Of a stretch of 64,000 nucleotides of DNA, positions 34,397 through 42,428 are shown piece by piece. The position numbers and the translations under genes are program-made. The stretch is from NCBI RefSeq assembly GCF_002850745.1, contig NZ_KZ559470.1, positions 132,392 through 196,391 on the forward strand, read 5' to 3'. Source of the DNA: Nonomuraea indica. GTDB lineage: Bacteria > Actinomycetota > Actinomycetes > Streptosporangiales > Streptosporangiaceae. How positions within the stretch are numbered: the first letter of the stretch is position 1; the number at the start of each line of letters is the position of its first letter. The notes under the pieces were generated by a model. The model saw only the letters and a program-made list of their open reading frames with translations. It did no database searches and was not told the origin of the DNA.

Positions 34397-34636
34397 TCAC
34401 CAGGCGACTTCCTGTCCGGTGCGCAGCGGTTCGGGCATGGGCGGTCGGCACGTGTCGACGACCACTGCGGCGGCGGGGCAGAGAACGGTGGAGCGCGCGC
34501 CGTCCGGACCGCCGCCGATCCTGTCCGGTTGCCCGGCGTCACCCGTGGCCGGCGTCGCGACCGCGGCCCGGCGGGTCGCGGTCGCCGCGTCCAGGTCGAA
34601 CAGGGCGTCCGCGCCGGTCGCGGTGAGCAGCCTCAT
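34397..34636 (-). pseudogene. Small frame in the operon, possible ornithine-cyclodeaminase-like relic
   Basis: A 79-residue frame translationally coupled (ATGA) to the thioesterase stop. The beginning, MRLLTATGADALFDLDAATA, resembles the N-terminus of ornithine cyclodeaminase/mu-crystallin proteins, but the remainder (ending CRPPMPEPLRTGQEVAW) is not a clear match and the length is a quarter of that family. It could be another internally deleted gene, or a true small protein that I do not recognise. The frame is open and uses GC-rich third positions. Confidence 0.35.
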
Positions 34637-35097
34637 CGGCGCCCCACCCGGCCGGCTGCCGGCGGCACCGGGCGAAGCCGTGCCCGGGCGGCGGCGCGCA
34701 CCCCGTCCGGGAAGGGACGAGACGTGCCGCTCGGGATGTCGACGTGGACGCCGAGCACCTCCGCCGTGGCCCGCAGCCGCCCGCCGGCGGCCATCTCGTG
34801 CCACAGCAGCAGCCGCTTCCCGTCCGCCCCGATCACCATCGTGCGCACCTCCAGCCGCTCGCCCGGCAGCACCTGGCCGAGGTAGCGCAGATGGGCCTCC
34901 ACCGTGAACAGCGAGCACCCCGTCTCGGTGCGGTAGGCCGACGTCATGCCCACCTGCGCCATCGCGTGTTCGGTGGCCTCTCCGAATACCAGCACGTAGT
35001 ACGCCTCGCTGAGGTGCCCGTTGGCGTCGATCCACTCGTCCCGCACGGACCGGTGCAGCGGCGGGATCGGGTGCGCGCCGCTCGGAGCGCCGCTCAT
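34633..35097 (-). CDS. Hot-dog thioesterase, probably betainyl-CoA thioesterase
   Basis: A 154-residue 4-hydroxybenzoyl-CoA-thioesterase-like (hot-dog) protein: DEWIDANGHLSEAYYVLVFG holds the usual D-x-N/G-H catalytic segment, followed by the long helix and VEAHLRYLGQV. In known carnitine pathways the partner thioesterase frees glycine betaine from betainyl-CoA, and some organisms fuse it to the carnitine dehydrogenase. Here it is separate but overlaps the dehydrogenase gene by four bases. The tail is Arg/Pro-rich. Confidence 0.85.
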   Translation of the reverse strand: MSGAPSGAHPIPPLHRSVRDEWIDANGHLSEAYYVLVFGEATEHAMAQVGMTSAYRTETGCSLFTVEAHLRYLGQVLPGERLEVRTMVIGADGKRLLLWHEMAAGGRLRATAEVLGVHVDIPSGTSRPFPDGVRAAARARLRPVPPAAGRVGRR

Positions 35098-36047
35098 GCC
35101 TGCGCCTCTCGCAACGCCCGCAGGACCGCGATCAGCCGGCGGTCCCGCTCGGCGATCAGGTCCGCGGTGGACCGGCCGGCGGTGACCTGAGCTGCCCCCG
35201 TCACCAGCGTGTCCCGCAGGTCACCGGTCAGCGCCGGGCCCGGCAGCCTGCTCCACGGGTTCTCCAGCCCGAAGTGGTCGAGTGCATGCGCCATGCCGCC
35301 TTCGCCGCCGGCGAGGTGGAAGGTGCTGCACGGGCCGTGGAACGGCCAGCGCAGCCCTGGACCCGCGGTCACCGCGGTCTCGATCTGGGCCACGGTGGCC
35401 TCGCCGGCGGCGAGCATGTGCAGCGCCTCCCGCCACAGCGCCTCCTGCAGGCGGTTCGCGATGAACCCGGGCACCTCGCGGTCCAGCACGATCACGGTCT
35501 TGCCGGCCAGCGTGTAGAACTCCTCGGCCCAGGCGACCGCAGCCGGGTGTGTGCTTTCCCCTCCGGCGACCTCGACCAGCGGCACCAGGTAGGGCGGGTT
35601 GAAAGGGTGGCCGACGACGAGGCGTTCGGGATGCGCGGCGGCACGCTGCATGTCGGTCATCCGGTAGCCGGACGTCGACGAGCCGATCACGACGCCGGCG
35701 GGCGCCGCGGCGTCGACGCGGGCGAGCAGGTCGGACTTCAGCGCGAGGTCCTCCGGTGCGCTCTCCTGCACGAACTCTGCGTCGGCGACGGCCTCCTCGA
35801 GCGTGCCGACGACGGTGAGACGGTCGCGCGCGGCGCCATCGGCGAGCCCGAGCGCCTCCAGCGCGGGCCATGCGGCATCGACGAGCCGGCGCAGCCGGTC
35901 CTCGGCGTCGGGTGCGGGATCCCACGCGGTGACCCGGTGGCCGCGGGCCAGGAAGTGCGCCACCCAGCCGCCGCCGATGACGCCGGCTCCCACGCAGGCG
36001 ATCCGGTCGACGGCGTCGGGTGCGATGGACGGTTGCCACATGCTCAT
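35094..36047 (-). CDS. L-carnitine dehydrogenase-like 3-hydroxyacyl-CoA dehydrogenase family enzyme
   Basis: A 317-residue NAD-dependent dehydrogenase. The Rossmann motif is CVGAGVIGGGWVAHFLARG, followed by QESAPEDLALK, the family block IGSSTSGYRMTDMQ, and GHPFNPPYLVPLVEV with the catalytic His. The C-terminal helical domain includes EALWREALHMLAAG. The pattern is that of L-carnitine dehydrogenase (carnitine to 3-dehydrocarnitine) more than fatty-acid beta-oxidation enzymes, and context with thioesterase and BKACE supports it. The start shares one base with the permease stop (TGATG). Confidence 0.83.
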   Translation of the reverse strand: MSMWQPSIAPDAVDRIACVGAGVIGGGWVAHFLARGHRVTAWDPAPDAEDRLRRLVDAAWPALEALGLADGAARDRLTVVGTLEEAVADAEFVQESAPEDLALKSDLLARVDAAAPAGVVIGSSTSGYRMTDMQRAAAHPERLVVGHPFNPPYLVPLVEVAGGESTHPAAVAWAEEFYTLAGKTVIVLDREVPGFIANRLQEALWREALHMLAAGEATVAQIETAVTAGPGLRWPFHGPCSTFHLAGGEGGMAHALDHFGLENPWSRLPGPALTGDLRDTLVTGAAQVTAGRSTADLIAERDRRLIAVLRALREAQA

Positions 36048-37465
36048 CACCTCGAGTTCTCGTAGGTCGGGGTCCGATCGCCGATACGGCGGGCGGCGTA
36101 GAGGGTCATGGCCAGGGCCAGCACACCGAGCCCGATCAGCTCGTCGCGCCAGCTGCCGTAGCCGGTCAGTTCCGGGTTGAGTGCGGCGACTGCCAGCAGG
36201 AGCAGGTTGATCGCGGCAAGAACGGCGGCGATCGGCATCCAGCACCGGTGCAGGCGAAACGCCCGGTCAGGGGTCGTGTTCGCCCGCCGCAGCCGCAGGT
36301 AGCCGCAGAGCGCGACGACGACCGCGATCATGTAGCCGATGTTCGAGGCGAACACGACTCCCAGCAGGTTGCCGATGAACACGACCAGGCCGACGTTGAC
36401 CAGAAGGCCGACGGTCATGGAACGGGCGGGCATGCCCGCGGCGTTGAGGACGCCGAGGCTGCGGACGGTCAGCCCCTCGACCGCCATACCGTGCAGGGCG
36501 CGCCCGCTGTCAGCGGTCGCCACCGACATGAGGTTGAGCATGGCGAGGCACAGCACGACCACGGCGAGCCAGCCGGCACCGCCGAACAGGTTCTCGAACA
36601 TCACGACGGTGAACCCGAGAGGCTCGGCCATGATCGCCGCCTCACCCGTCGTGCCCGCGGCGAGCACCGGCATGAGCACGAACACGGCCAGCGCGGCGAT
36701 GCCCGACGAGACGAGCGCCCGGGGAGCGTCCGAACGCGGGTCGCGGTACTCCGGGGTGAACGTGGCGGCGATCTCTGTGCCGTAGACGGTCCAGCCCATG
36801 AGGAAGAGCCACACGCAGGCGACCACGAACGGCGATCCGCCGTCGCCGCCCAGGCCCCAGGTCAGCCGGTCCAGGTGCAGCTTCCCGGTGAGGAGCGCCG
36901 TCACGGCGGCCGCCGCGAGCACCAGCAGCACCAAGGTGTTGACGATCGTGCTCAGCCGGACAGCGGGCCGGATCCCGGCCAAGTTGAGCAGCCAGACCAG
37001 CACCAGCGCGGCCACCGCGACAGCATGTGCGCCGCCCAGGTGCAGCGGGCCGACCTCCAGTGTCCCGGTTCCGGGGAACCACTGCGCCTCGATCAGCCCG
37101 CCGACCACGAGGGCGTTCCCGGCCAGGCCGAACGACCATCCGATCCAGTAACCCGCCGCGGCGAGGGCACCGAGTGGACGGCCGCGGCCGCCCCAGGCGG
37201 CCGAGGCGTACAGCGCGATGCCTCCGGGCTTGTCCGGGAACATGGCCGCCATCTCGGCGTACACGAAGTTCTGGCAGATCGCGAGCAGCCCCGACACGGC
37301 GAGCAGCGTGACGGCCGCCCATGCCCCGAGTGCGCCGGTCCAGTAACCGACCAGTGCGAACGCGCTGGCGGGGAGCGTGATGGCCAGCGAGAACGCGTCC
37401 CGCCAGGTCATCACGCGATGAAATCGCTGTGGAGGCTCTTCGACATGGGTGGGAGGTTCGGACAT
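36047..37465 (-). CDS. APC-superfamily permease, probably for carnitine or a related amine
   Basis: A 472-residue integral membrane protein with about twelve hydrophobic helices and the amino-acid/polyamine/organocation transporter style (ITLPASAFALVGYWTGAL; AEMAAMFPDKPGGIALYASA). As first gene of the operon it should import the pathway substrate. Carnitine is usually taken up by BCCT or ABC systems, so an APC carrier would be less usual; another zwitterionic amine remains possible. AAGGA precedes the ATG. Divergent from the LysR gene. Confidence 0.87.
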   Translation of the reverse strand: MSEPPTHVEEPPQRFHRVMTWRDAFSLAITLPASAFALVGYWTGALGAWAAVTLLAVSGLLAICQNFVYAEMAAMFPDKPGGIALYASAAWGGRGRPLGALAAAGYWIGWSFGLAGNALVVGGLIEAQWFPGTGTLEVGPLHLGGAHAVAVAALVLVWLLNLAGIRPAVRLSTIVNTLVLLVLAAAAVTALLTGKLHLDRLTWGLGGDGGSPFVVACVWLFLMGWTVYGTEIAATFTPEYRDPRSDAPRALVSSGIAALAVFVLMPVLAAGTTGEAAIMAEPLGFTVVMFENLFGGAGWLAVVVLCLAMLNLMSVATADSGRALHGMAVEGLTVRSLGVLNAAGMPARSMTVGLLVNVGLVVFIGNLLGVVFASNIGYMIAVVVALCGYLRLRRANTTPDRAFRLHRCWMPIAAVLAAINLLLLAVAALNPELTGYGSWRDELIGLGVLALAMTLYAARRIGDRTPTYENSR

Positions 37466-37581
37466 GGCGGTTTCCTTCCATCGCCGTTGCCCAGAAAGGC
37501 GATCACTCCGGTCCGCGTCTGAGTGGCGGCGGAGAGCTAGCCGCGAAGGAGATATGTGGCGGCATGGGAGAAATCGTCATC

Positions 37582-37593
37582 TCTCATTTGAGA
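37582..37593. promoter_or_regulatory. Dyad in the permease-lysR intergenic region, possible LysR site
   Basis: TCTCATTTGAGA (five-base arms TCTCA/TGAGA around TT) lies in an AT-rich stretch (37570-37635) of the 179-bp divergent region. LysR-type regulators bind such short dyads beside their own gene. A TATAAG at 37624-37629 would put the lysR transcript start within ~10 bases of its GTG. Confidence 0.5.
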
Positions 37594-37644
37594 TAAGTCA
37601 ATTCTCGTATTTTGTCGTAGACCTATAAGTGATAACTTCTGCTT

Positions 37645-38529
37645 GTGACGCTGGACGATCTACGAGTGTTCGTCGAGGTCTGCGAACGGGGCAGCTTCAC
37701 CGCGGTGGCGCGGGCCCTGTCATGCAGCCAGTCCGCGGTGAGCCAGCACGTGCGCCGCCTGGAGCGGGAGTTCGGCTTGAGCCTTCTCGAGCGGCGCCCA
37801 CGGGGGGTGCTGCCCACGGCGGCCGGGCGGCTGCTGCGTGACGCAGCCCTCGCCGGAGTGGGCCGGATCGACGCGGCGGCGCTGCAGCTGCGCGCCCTGG
37901 CGGCCGGCGGCGTCGGTGAAGTTCGGGTCAGCTCCGGCGCCGCCACCATCCGGCACTTCATGCCCGAGGCGATCCTGGAGATGCGCCGTCGCCACCCCGG
38001 CGTGCAGCTGACCCTGCGCACACAGCCGACCAGCCGGGCCTGCCTGACCGACCTGGCAGCGAACCGCGCCGACATCGCCCTCATCACCATCAGCGGCCCG
38101 ATCGCCGACGTCGAGCTGCGCCCGCTGGTCGATCTGCAGTGGTCGCTGGCGGTCAATCGGGACGACCCGATGGCGGAGCGGGCGAGCCTGAGCACGGCCG
38201 AGCTCGCCGACATCCCGAACATCGTGCTGCCCACGTCGTCGAGCTCCCGGGGACGGCTCGAAGCGGTGCTGGGCGAGGACGTCCTCCCGTCCCAGGCCGT
38301 CTCCGACTGGGACACCGCGCTGCTGCTCGCCGAGTTGGGGGTGAGCCGAGCCGTCGTGGCGACCGTTCCCCGTTGGGCTCCATCGGCGCACCCCGCGCTC
38401 CGGCTGGTGCCGATCCCTGAGCTGCCCGGACCGACTGCGGGCTGGGCCGCGCGGTCGTGGGCCGGACTGGAGCCGCATACCGTCGAGTTCGCCGAGCTGG
38501 TCGCGCGGCAGATGGCGGGTCCGCGATGA
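37645..38529 (+). CDS. LysR-family regulator divergent from the carnitine-type operon
   Basis: A 294-residue LysR-type regulator: winged helix-turn-helix at residues 1-60 (TAVARALSCSQSAVSQHVRR), linker helix, then the periplasmic-binding-protein-like effector domain (GEVRVSSGAATIRHFMPEAI). GTG start. Its position opposite the permease gene with the dyad between them makes it the probable activator of the operon; the effector may be carnitine or a breakdown product. Pseudomonad carnitine operons use an AraC-type activator instead, so control here has a different origin. Confidence 0.93.
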   Translation: MTLDDLRVFVEVCERGSFTAVARALSCSQSAVSQHVRRLEREFGLSLLERRPRGVLPTAAGRLLRDAALAGVGRIDAAALQLRALAAGGVGEVRVSSGAATIRHFMPEAILEMRRRHPGVQLTLRTQPTSRACLTDLAANRADIALITISGPIADVELRPLVDLQWSLAVNRDDPMAERASLSTAELADIPNIVLPTSSSSRGRLEAVLGEDVLPSQAVSDWDTALLLAELGVSRAVVATVPRWAPSAHPALRLVPIPELPGPTAGWAARSWAGLEPHTVEFAELVARQMAGPR

Positions 38530-38642
38530 CCGCCCGCCGCCGCGCCCGGGGGCGGCAGAGCGGCGGGCGCGATGGCCGCCGACAGGGCACACCTCCCCCA
38601 CGGTGACCGCTCCCGCCTGCGCCGATGTCCCATCGAGGCCAT

Positions 38643-38793
38643 CCGCCGGAGACGACCGGCCGAGCGACCCGCCGGAGACGACCGGCCGAGCGACCCGCCG
38701 CGAGGATCGTGCCGCCGCTCAGGAGTCCAGGGCGGGTCGAAGCCGGCCGCCTGCCCATGCGGCCGGTGGTTCACCCATGCGGCCGGTGGTTCA
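38643..38793. repeat. Two tandem repeats after the lysR gene, one carrying the yigZ stop
   Basis: A 26-bp unit (containing GCCGGAGACGACCGGCCGAG) occurs twice from 38643 to about 38696. A 20-bp unit, CCCATGCGGCCGGTGGTTCA, occurs twice at 38754-38773 and 38774-38793; the TCA that ends the second copy (38791-38793) is the stop codon of the convergent YigZ gene, and the first copy holds a second TCA. The rest of 38530-38790 holds no gene that I can support. Confidence 0.85.
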
Positions 38794-39423
38794 CCCGGCG
38801 GCGACGTGGATGCCCTCCCCCCGGTGCACGCGCGCACGACCGGCCGTGAGCGTGGCCACCCACTCGGCGAACGCGTCCACCTCGTCCTCCCCCACCGCCA
38901 CCGCGAAGTCGACGACCGACCCGTAGGCCACCTCGCGCAGGGCGTACCGGGAGGCGCGCAGGTCGTTCTCCACCCGCCCGGCCTGATCGTGGGCGACGGA
39001 CACGCGCACCACCCTGGCGGGCACCATGCGCACCACCACCCCGCCCGCCTCGGCCCGGTCCAGCGTCTCCGTCACCGCCGAGCCGTACGCGCGGACCAGG
39101 CCGCCCGCCCCCAGCAGCACCCCGCCGAAGTAGCGCGTCACCACCGCCACCACGTCACTGAAGCCCCGGCCGACCAGCGCCTGCACCATCGGGGTTCCCG
39201 CCGTGCCGCCCGGCTCGCCGTCGTCGTCGCCCTTCTGGACCCGCTGCCCCACCACGTAGGCCGTGCAGTTGTGCGTCGCGGCGGGGTGCAGCCGGCGCCG
39301 CTCCGCGATGAACTCGACCGCCTCCTGCACCGTGCGGGCCGGGGCGACGGCGCAGACGAAGCGTGAACGCTTCGCCTCGGTCTCGTGCTCGACGCGGTCG
39401 TTGACGGTGAGGTAGGAGGTCAC
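38791..39423 (-). CDS. YigZ/IMPACT family protein
   Basis: A 210-residue protein of the YigZ/IMPACT family: N-terminal UPF0029 domain (KRSRFVCAVAPARTVQEAV, THNCTAYVVG, DDDGEPGGTAGTPMVQAL, YFGGVLLGAGGLVRAYG) and a short C-terminal DUF1949-like domain. Family members bind nucleic acid or ribosomes and affect translation control, with no firm enzymatic role in bacteria. Its stop codon lies in a tandem duplication. Confidence 0.92.
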   Translation of the reverse strand: MTSYLTVNDRVEHETEAKRSRFVCAVAPARTVQEAVEFIAERRRLHPAATHNCTAYVVGQRVQKGDDDGEPGGTAGTPMVQALVGRGFSDVVAVVTRYFGGVLLGAGGLVRAYGSAVTETLDRAEAGGVVVRMVPARVVRVSVAHDQAGRVENDLRASRYALREVAYGSVVDFAVAVGEDEVDAFAEWVATLTAGRARVHRGEGIHVAAG

Positions 39424-39523
39424 GCTGTCAAGCTATCGCCTTTACAAAGTAGATCAACGCGTGACCCCGCCCCGATCTCTCGGACGCCAGCACCTCACGG
39501 CGACGCCGAGCGGGGGCCCCGAC

Positions 39524-39674
39524 GACGGGCCCCCACCACGACGCCGACCGAGGGCACCCCACGACAGGCCACCCACCACGACGCTGGGTTAGGGCACCCC
39601 ACGACGGGCCCCCACTACGACGCCGGCCGAGGGCATCCCACGACGGGCCCCACCGCGGTGCTGGGTGAGGGCGG
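39524..39674. repeat. Four-copy ~40-bp minisatellite between yigZ and clpP
   Basis: Four imperfect copies of a ~40-bp unit start at 39524, 39562, 39602 and 39641; each opens with CGACGGGC or a close form and continues CCCACCACGACGC then GAGGGCACCCCA. It fills most of the 263-bp gap between yigZ and the ClpP gene. No spacer structure or leader suggests CRISPR. It probably grew by slippage, and its effect on the flanking genes is unknown. Confidence 0.8.
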
Positions 39675-39686
39675 CGGGTGGGTGGG

Positions 39687-40304
39687 TCAGCGGGACGGGG
39701 TGAGGGTGCGTTTACGGGAGGCGTAGATGTCGTCGATCAGCCCGTACGTGCGCGCCTGCTCGGCCGTGAAGACGCGGTCGCGCTCGATGTCGCGCCGGAT
39801 GTCCAGCTCGGAGCGGCCCGTGTGCCGGGCGAGGATCGTCTCCTGCTGGTCGCGCATCCGCAGGATCTCGCGGGCGTGGATCTCCAGGTCGCTGGACTGG
39901 CCGCGCGCGCCCTCGGTGGCCGGCTGGTGGAGCAGGACGCGGGCGTGCGGCAGGGCGGCGCGCTTGCCGGGAGCGCCGGCCGCCAGCAGGACCGCCGCGG
40001 CCGAGGCGGCCTCGCCGATGCAGACCGTGTGGATCTCCGGCCGGACGAACTGCATCGTGTCGTAGATGGCGGCCATCGCGGTGAACGAGCCGCCCGGCGA
40101 GTTGATGTAGAGGCTGATGTCGCGATCGGGGTCGATCGACTCCAGGGTGAGCAACTGGGCCATCACGTCGTTGGCCGAGGTGTCGTCGATGGGCGTGCCC
40201 AGGAAGATGACCCTGTCCTCGAACAGCTTGTTGTACGGGTTGAGCTCCTTGACGCCGTAGGAGGTGCGTTCGGTGTAGGAGGGCAGCACGTAGCGTCCGG
40301 TCAT
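39687..40304 (-). CDS. clpP: ATP-dependent Clp protease proteolytic subunit, second of the pair
   Basis: A 205-residue ClpP. The serine is in [15 protein letters not shown], the His in LLHQP and the third residue in the segment [16 protein letters not shown] forms the oxyanion hairpin. Alanines replace the usual Met after the catalytic Ser (ASAA instead of ASMG). It follows the other ClpP gene by one base, so both come from one transcript and should form a mixed double-ring tetradecamer. The resemblance is to the second actinomycete clpP operon (clpP3-clpP4 of Streptomyces), inferred from divergence, not measured. Confidence 0.93.
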   Translation of the reverse strand: MTGRYVLPSYTERTSYGVKELNPYNKLFEDRVIFLGTPIDDTSANDVMAQLLTLESIDPDRDISLYINSPGGSFTAMAAIYDTMQFVRPEIHTVCIGEAASAAAVLLAAGAPGKRAALPHARVLLHQPATEGARGQSSDLEIHAREILRMRDQQETILARHTGRSELDIRRDIERDRVFTAEQARTYGLIDDIYASRKRTLTPSR

Positions 40305-40305
40305 G

Positions 40306-40869
40306 TCAGTTGATCCCTTCGGCGATGTGGTCGACGAAGCCGTACTCGAGCGCCTCCCGCGCCGTGAACCACCGGTCGCGGTCGGAGTCCGCCTGGATGC
40401 GCTCCAGCGGCTGGCCGGTGTGGTGGGCGATGATCTCCGCCATCCGGCGCTTGGTGTAGAGCATGTTCTCGGCCTGGATCTGGATGTCGGCGGCCGAGCC
40501 GCCGATGCCGCCGAGCGGCTGGTGCATCACGACCCGGGCGTTGGGCAGGATGTAGCGCTTGCCCGGGGCGCCGGCGGACAGCAGGACCTGGCCCATGGAG
40601 GCGGCGAAGCCCATGGCGACCGTCGCCACGTCACACGGCACGAACTGCATCATGTCGTACAGCGCCAGGCCGGCGTGCACCGAACCGCCCGGCGAATTGA
40701 TGTAAAGGGTTATGTCGCGCTTCGGGTCCTCGGCGGCCAGCAAAAGCAGCTCTCCGCAGAGCCGGTTGCATATGTCGTCGTCGACCTCCTGGCCGAGAAC
40801 GAGGATGCGTTCTTTGAGCAGGCGCTGGCTGAGCTGGTCGGGCCAGGACGCGCGCATGGTCTCCGTCAT
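40306..40869 (-). CDS. clpP: ATP-dependent Clp protease proteolytic subunit, first of the pair
   Basis: A 187-residue ClpP with Ser91 in [11 protein letters not shown], His116 in VVMHQP and the acidic segment DSDRDRWF. The start at the ATG at 40869 has AAAGG six bases upstream and gives the normal length; an in-frame opening reaches 40953. It is the first gene of the two-clpP operon. The paired arrangement, and the absence of clpX or clpC nearby, is normal for actinobacteria. A direct repeat of GTTCGAC lies in its promoter region. Confidence 0.94.
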   Translation of the reverse strand: MTETMRASWPDQLSQRLLKERILVLGQEVDDDICNRLCGELLLLAAEDPKRDITLYINSPGGSVHAGLALYDMMQFVPCDVATVAMGFAASMGQVLLSAGAPGKRYILPNARVVMHQPLGGIGGSAADIQIQAENMLYTKRRMAEIIAHHTGQPLERIQADSDRDRWFTAREALEYGFVDHIAEGIN

Positions 40870-40925
40870 CGGTCGCCTTTCCGCCGCGGGCCGCGGGCCG
40901 CGGGCCCACGGGCTTTTCCGCAGCC

Positions 40926-40943
40926 GTCGAACTGGTGTCGAAC
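40926..40943 (-). promoter_or_regulatory. GTTCGAC direct repeat upstream of the clpP operon
   Basis: On the coding strand GTTCGAC occurs twice with an 11-bp period (plus-strand GTCGAAC at 40926-40932 and 40937-40943), 57-74 bp before the clpP ATG. One-turn spacing suggests binding of a protein to the same helix face. It resembles the left half of ClgR sites, but not convincingly, and is unlike the PopR palindrome that I recall for Streptomyces clpP3. Confidence 0.4.
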
Positions 40944-41047
40944 TATTTCCCAAACGCTAGACCCGGCGCGTGGCCATTCTTCGAGTTTTTCGCTGGCGGC
41001 GCATTTCTCTAAAAGCGCATTACTCCCGTAGCGAATTCACATCGACA

Positions 41048-41053
41048 TATAAT
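41048..41053 (+). promoter_or_regulatory. Perfect -10 for a probably leaderless histidine kinase mRNA
   Basis: TATAAT ends eight bases before the GTG start codon at 41061, so transcription should begin at or within a base or two of the start codon. There is no Shine-Dalgarno sequence and no good -35 (CCCGTA at the right distance). Leaderless mRNAs are common in actinobacteria. Confidence 0.6.
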
Positions 41054-41060
41054 CCCCGGT

Positions 41061-42428
41061 GTGAGAGTGAACCTCGCCCGCCGCTGGGCCTGCCTCATCC
41101 TGGGCGGGGCGCTGTTGATGCCGTACATGATGGTCGGCGTGCTGGTCTCCGGCCTGACCGGGCAGGGGGCGGCCACGCTGATGATGCCGGCCGAGCTGGG
41201 GGTGTTCGTGGCGGTGCTGCCGGTCGTCGCGCTCACCGGCCTGTTCCTGCCGGTGCGCGGGCTGGAGGTGAACGCGGCGCAGGGGCTGCTCGGGGCACGG
41301 GTGGTGACGCCGCCGCGGCAGGCGTACCGGTCGTGGCAGGAGCGCCGGCGCACGGCGGCCTGGTTCACGCTGCACCTGTCGGTCGGCGGCGTGGTCAGCG
41401 GGTGCACGCTGGCGGCGGTCCCGTTCGCGGTGTTCACGATGGCGCAGCCGTTCGTCGCGGGGCCGACCGACGTGTTCGGGCTGCGGGTGGCGACGGGCTG
41501 GCCGGAGGCGGCGTGGGCGCTGCTGGGGGTGGTCGTGCTGGCGTCACTGGTCGCCATGGCGGCGGGCTCGGGCGCGCTGCTGGCCCGGCTGGCGCCCGTC
41601 CTGCTCGGCCCGACCCCGGGCGAGCGGCTGGCGGCGGCCGAGGAGCACGCCCGCACCCTGGCCGAACGCAACCGACTGGCGCGGGAGCTGCACGACTCGG
41701 TCGGCCACGCGCTGAGCGTCGTCACCCTGCAGGCGGCCGCCGCCGGCCGGGTGCTCGACCACGATCCGGCGACGGCGCGCACGGCGCTGGCCGCGATCGA
41801 GCAGTCGGCCCGCTCGGCACTCGACGACCTCGACCACGTCCTCGGCCTCCTGCGCCGCGGCGAGACGCCGCCCGGGCAGGAGGCGTCCCCTGGGCAGCAG
41901 GCGTCCCCTGGGCTGGAGACGCCACCCGGACGGGAGAGGGGGGAGCCTTCCGGGCGGGAGCGAGCCGCGTCCTCAGGGCAGGAGGAGGACGCGCCTTCCG
42001 GCACGCGCGCGCCGCAGACCACGTTGGCCGACCTCGACAGGCTGGTGGCCGCCTCCGGGGCGCGGGTGCGGCACGAGGTGGGCGACCTGTCCGGCGTCCC
42101 GGCGGTGGTCTCGCGGGAGGCGTACCGGATCGCCCAGGAGGCGCTGACCAACGCGATCAGGTACGGGCGGGGGCCGGTCCGGCTGACCGTCGGCGTCCAC
42201 GACGGCGAGCTGCGGCTGGAGGTGCGCAACCCGATCGGCACGCGGACCGCCCGGCCGGGGGGCAGGGGACTGACCGGCATGCGCGAGCGGGTCCGGCTCC
42301 TGCACGGCGAACTGGAGGCCGGCCCCCTCCCCCCACCCGCGGACGCCACCGGGGACGGCGAGGGCGGCGAGGCCGCTGAGGGCTGGTGGCGCGTCTCCGC
42401 GCGGCTGCCGCTACGGTCGGGCGCATGA
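41061..42428 (+). CDS. NarL-type sensor histidine kinase
   Basis: A 455-residue membrane kinase. Four hydrophobic segments lie within residues 1-175, then a HisKA_3 dimerisation domain with the phospho-acceptor His211 (RNRLARELHDSVGHALS) and a HATPase domain near residues 330-455 (REAYRIAQEALTNAIRYG; GGRGLTGMRERV). Between them is a ~50-residue Pro/Gly/Glu/Ser-rich insert (TPPGQEASPGQQASPGLE) from an 18-bp DNA repeat, unusual for this family. The stop overlaps the start of the response regulator (ATGA). The signal is unknown. Confidence 0.92.
   Translation: MRVNLARRWACLILGGALLMPYMMVGVLVSGLTGQGAATLMMPAELGVFVAVLPVVALTGLFLPVRGLEVNAAQGLLGARVVTPPRQAYRSWQERRRTAAWFTLHLSVGGVVSGCTLAAVPFAVFTMAQPFVAGPTDVFGLRVATGWPEAAWALLGVVVLASLVAMAAGSGALLARLAPVLLGPTPGERLAAAEEHARTLAERNRLARELHDSVGHALSVVTLQAAAAGRVLDHDPATARTALAAIEQSARSALDDLDHVLGLLRRGETPPGQEASPGQQASPGLETPPGRERGEPSGRERAASSGQEEDAPSGTRAPQTTLADLDRLVAASGARVRHEVGDLSGVPAVVSREAYRIAQEALTNAIRYGRGPVRLTVGVHDGELRLEVRNPIGTRTARPGGRGLTGMRERVRLLHGELEAGPLPPPADATGDGEGGEAAEGWWRVSARLPLRSGA

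Noticed and set aside
37554..37628. 24-codon frame after AAGGAGAT upstream of lysR
   Set aside because: The ribosome site is only about two bases from the ATG, the frame overlaps the probable LysR-binding dyad and lysR promoter, and the product shows no feature.
39524..39674. Possible CRISPR array
   Set aside because: The ~40-bp units are imperfect and directly joined, without unique spacers or cas genes; it is a minisatellite.
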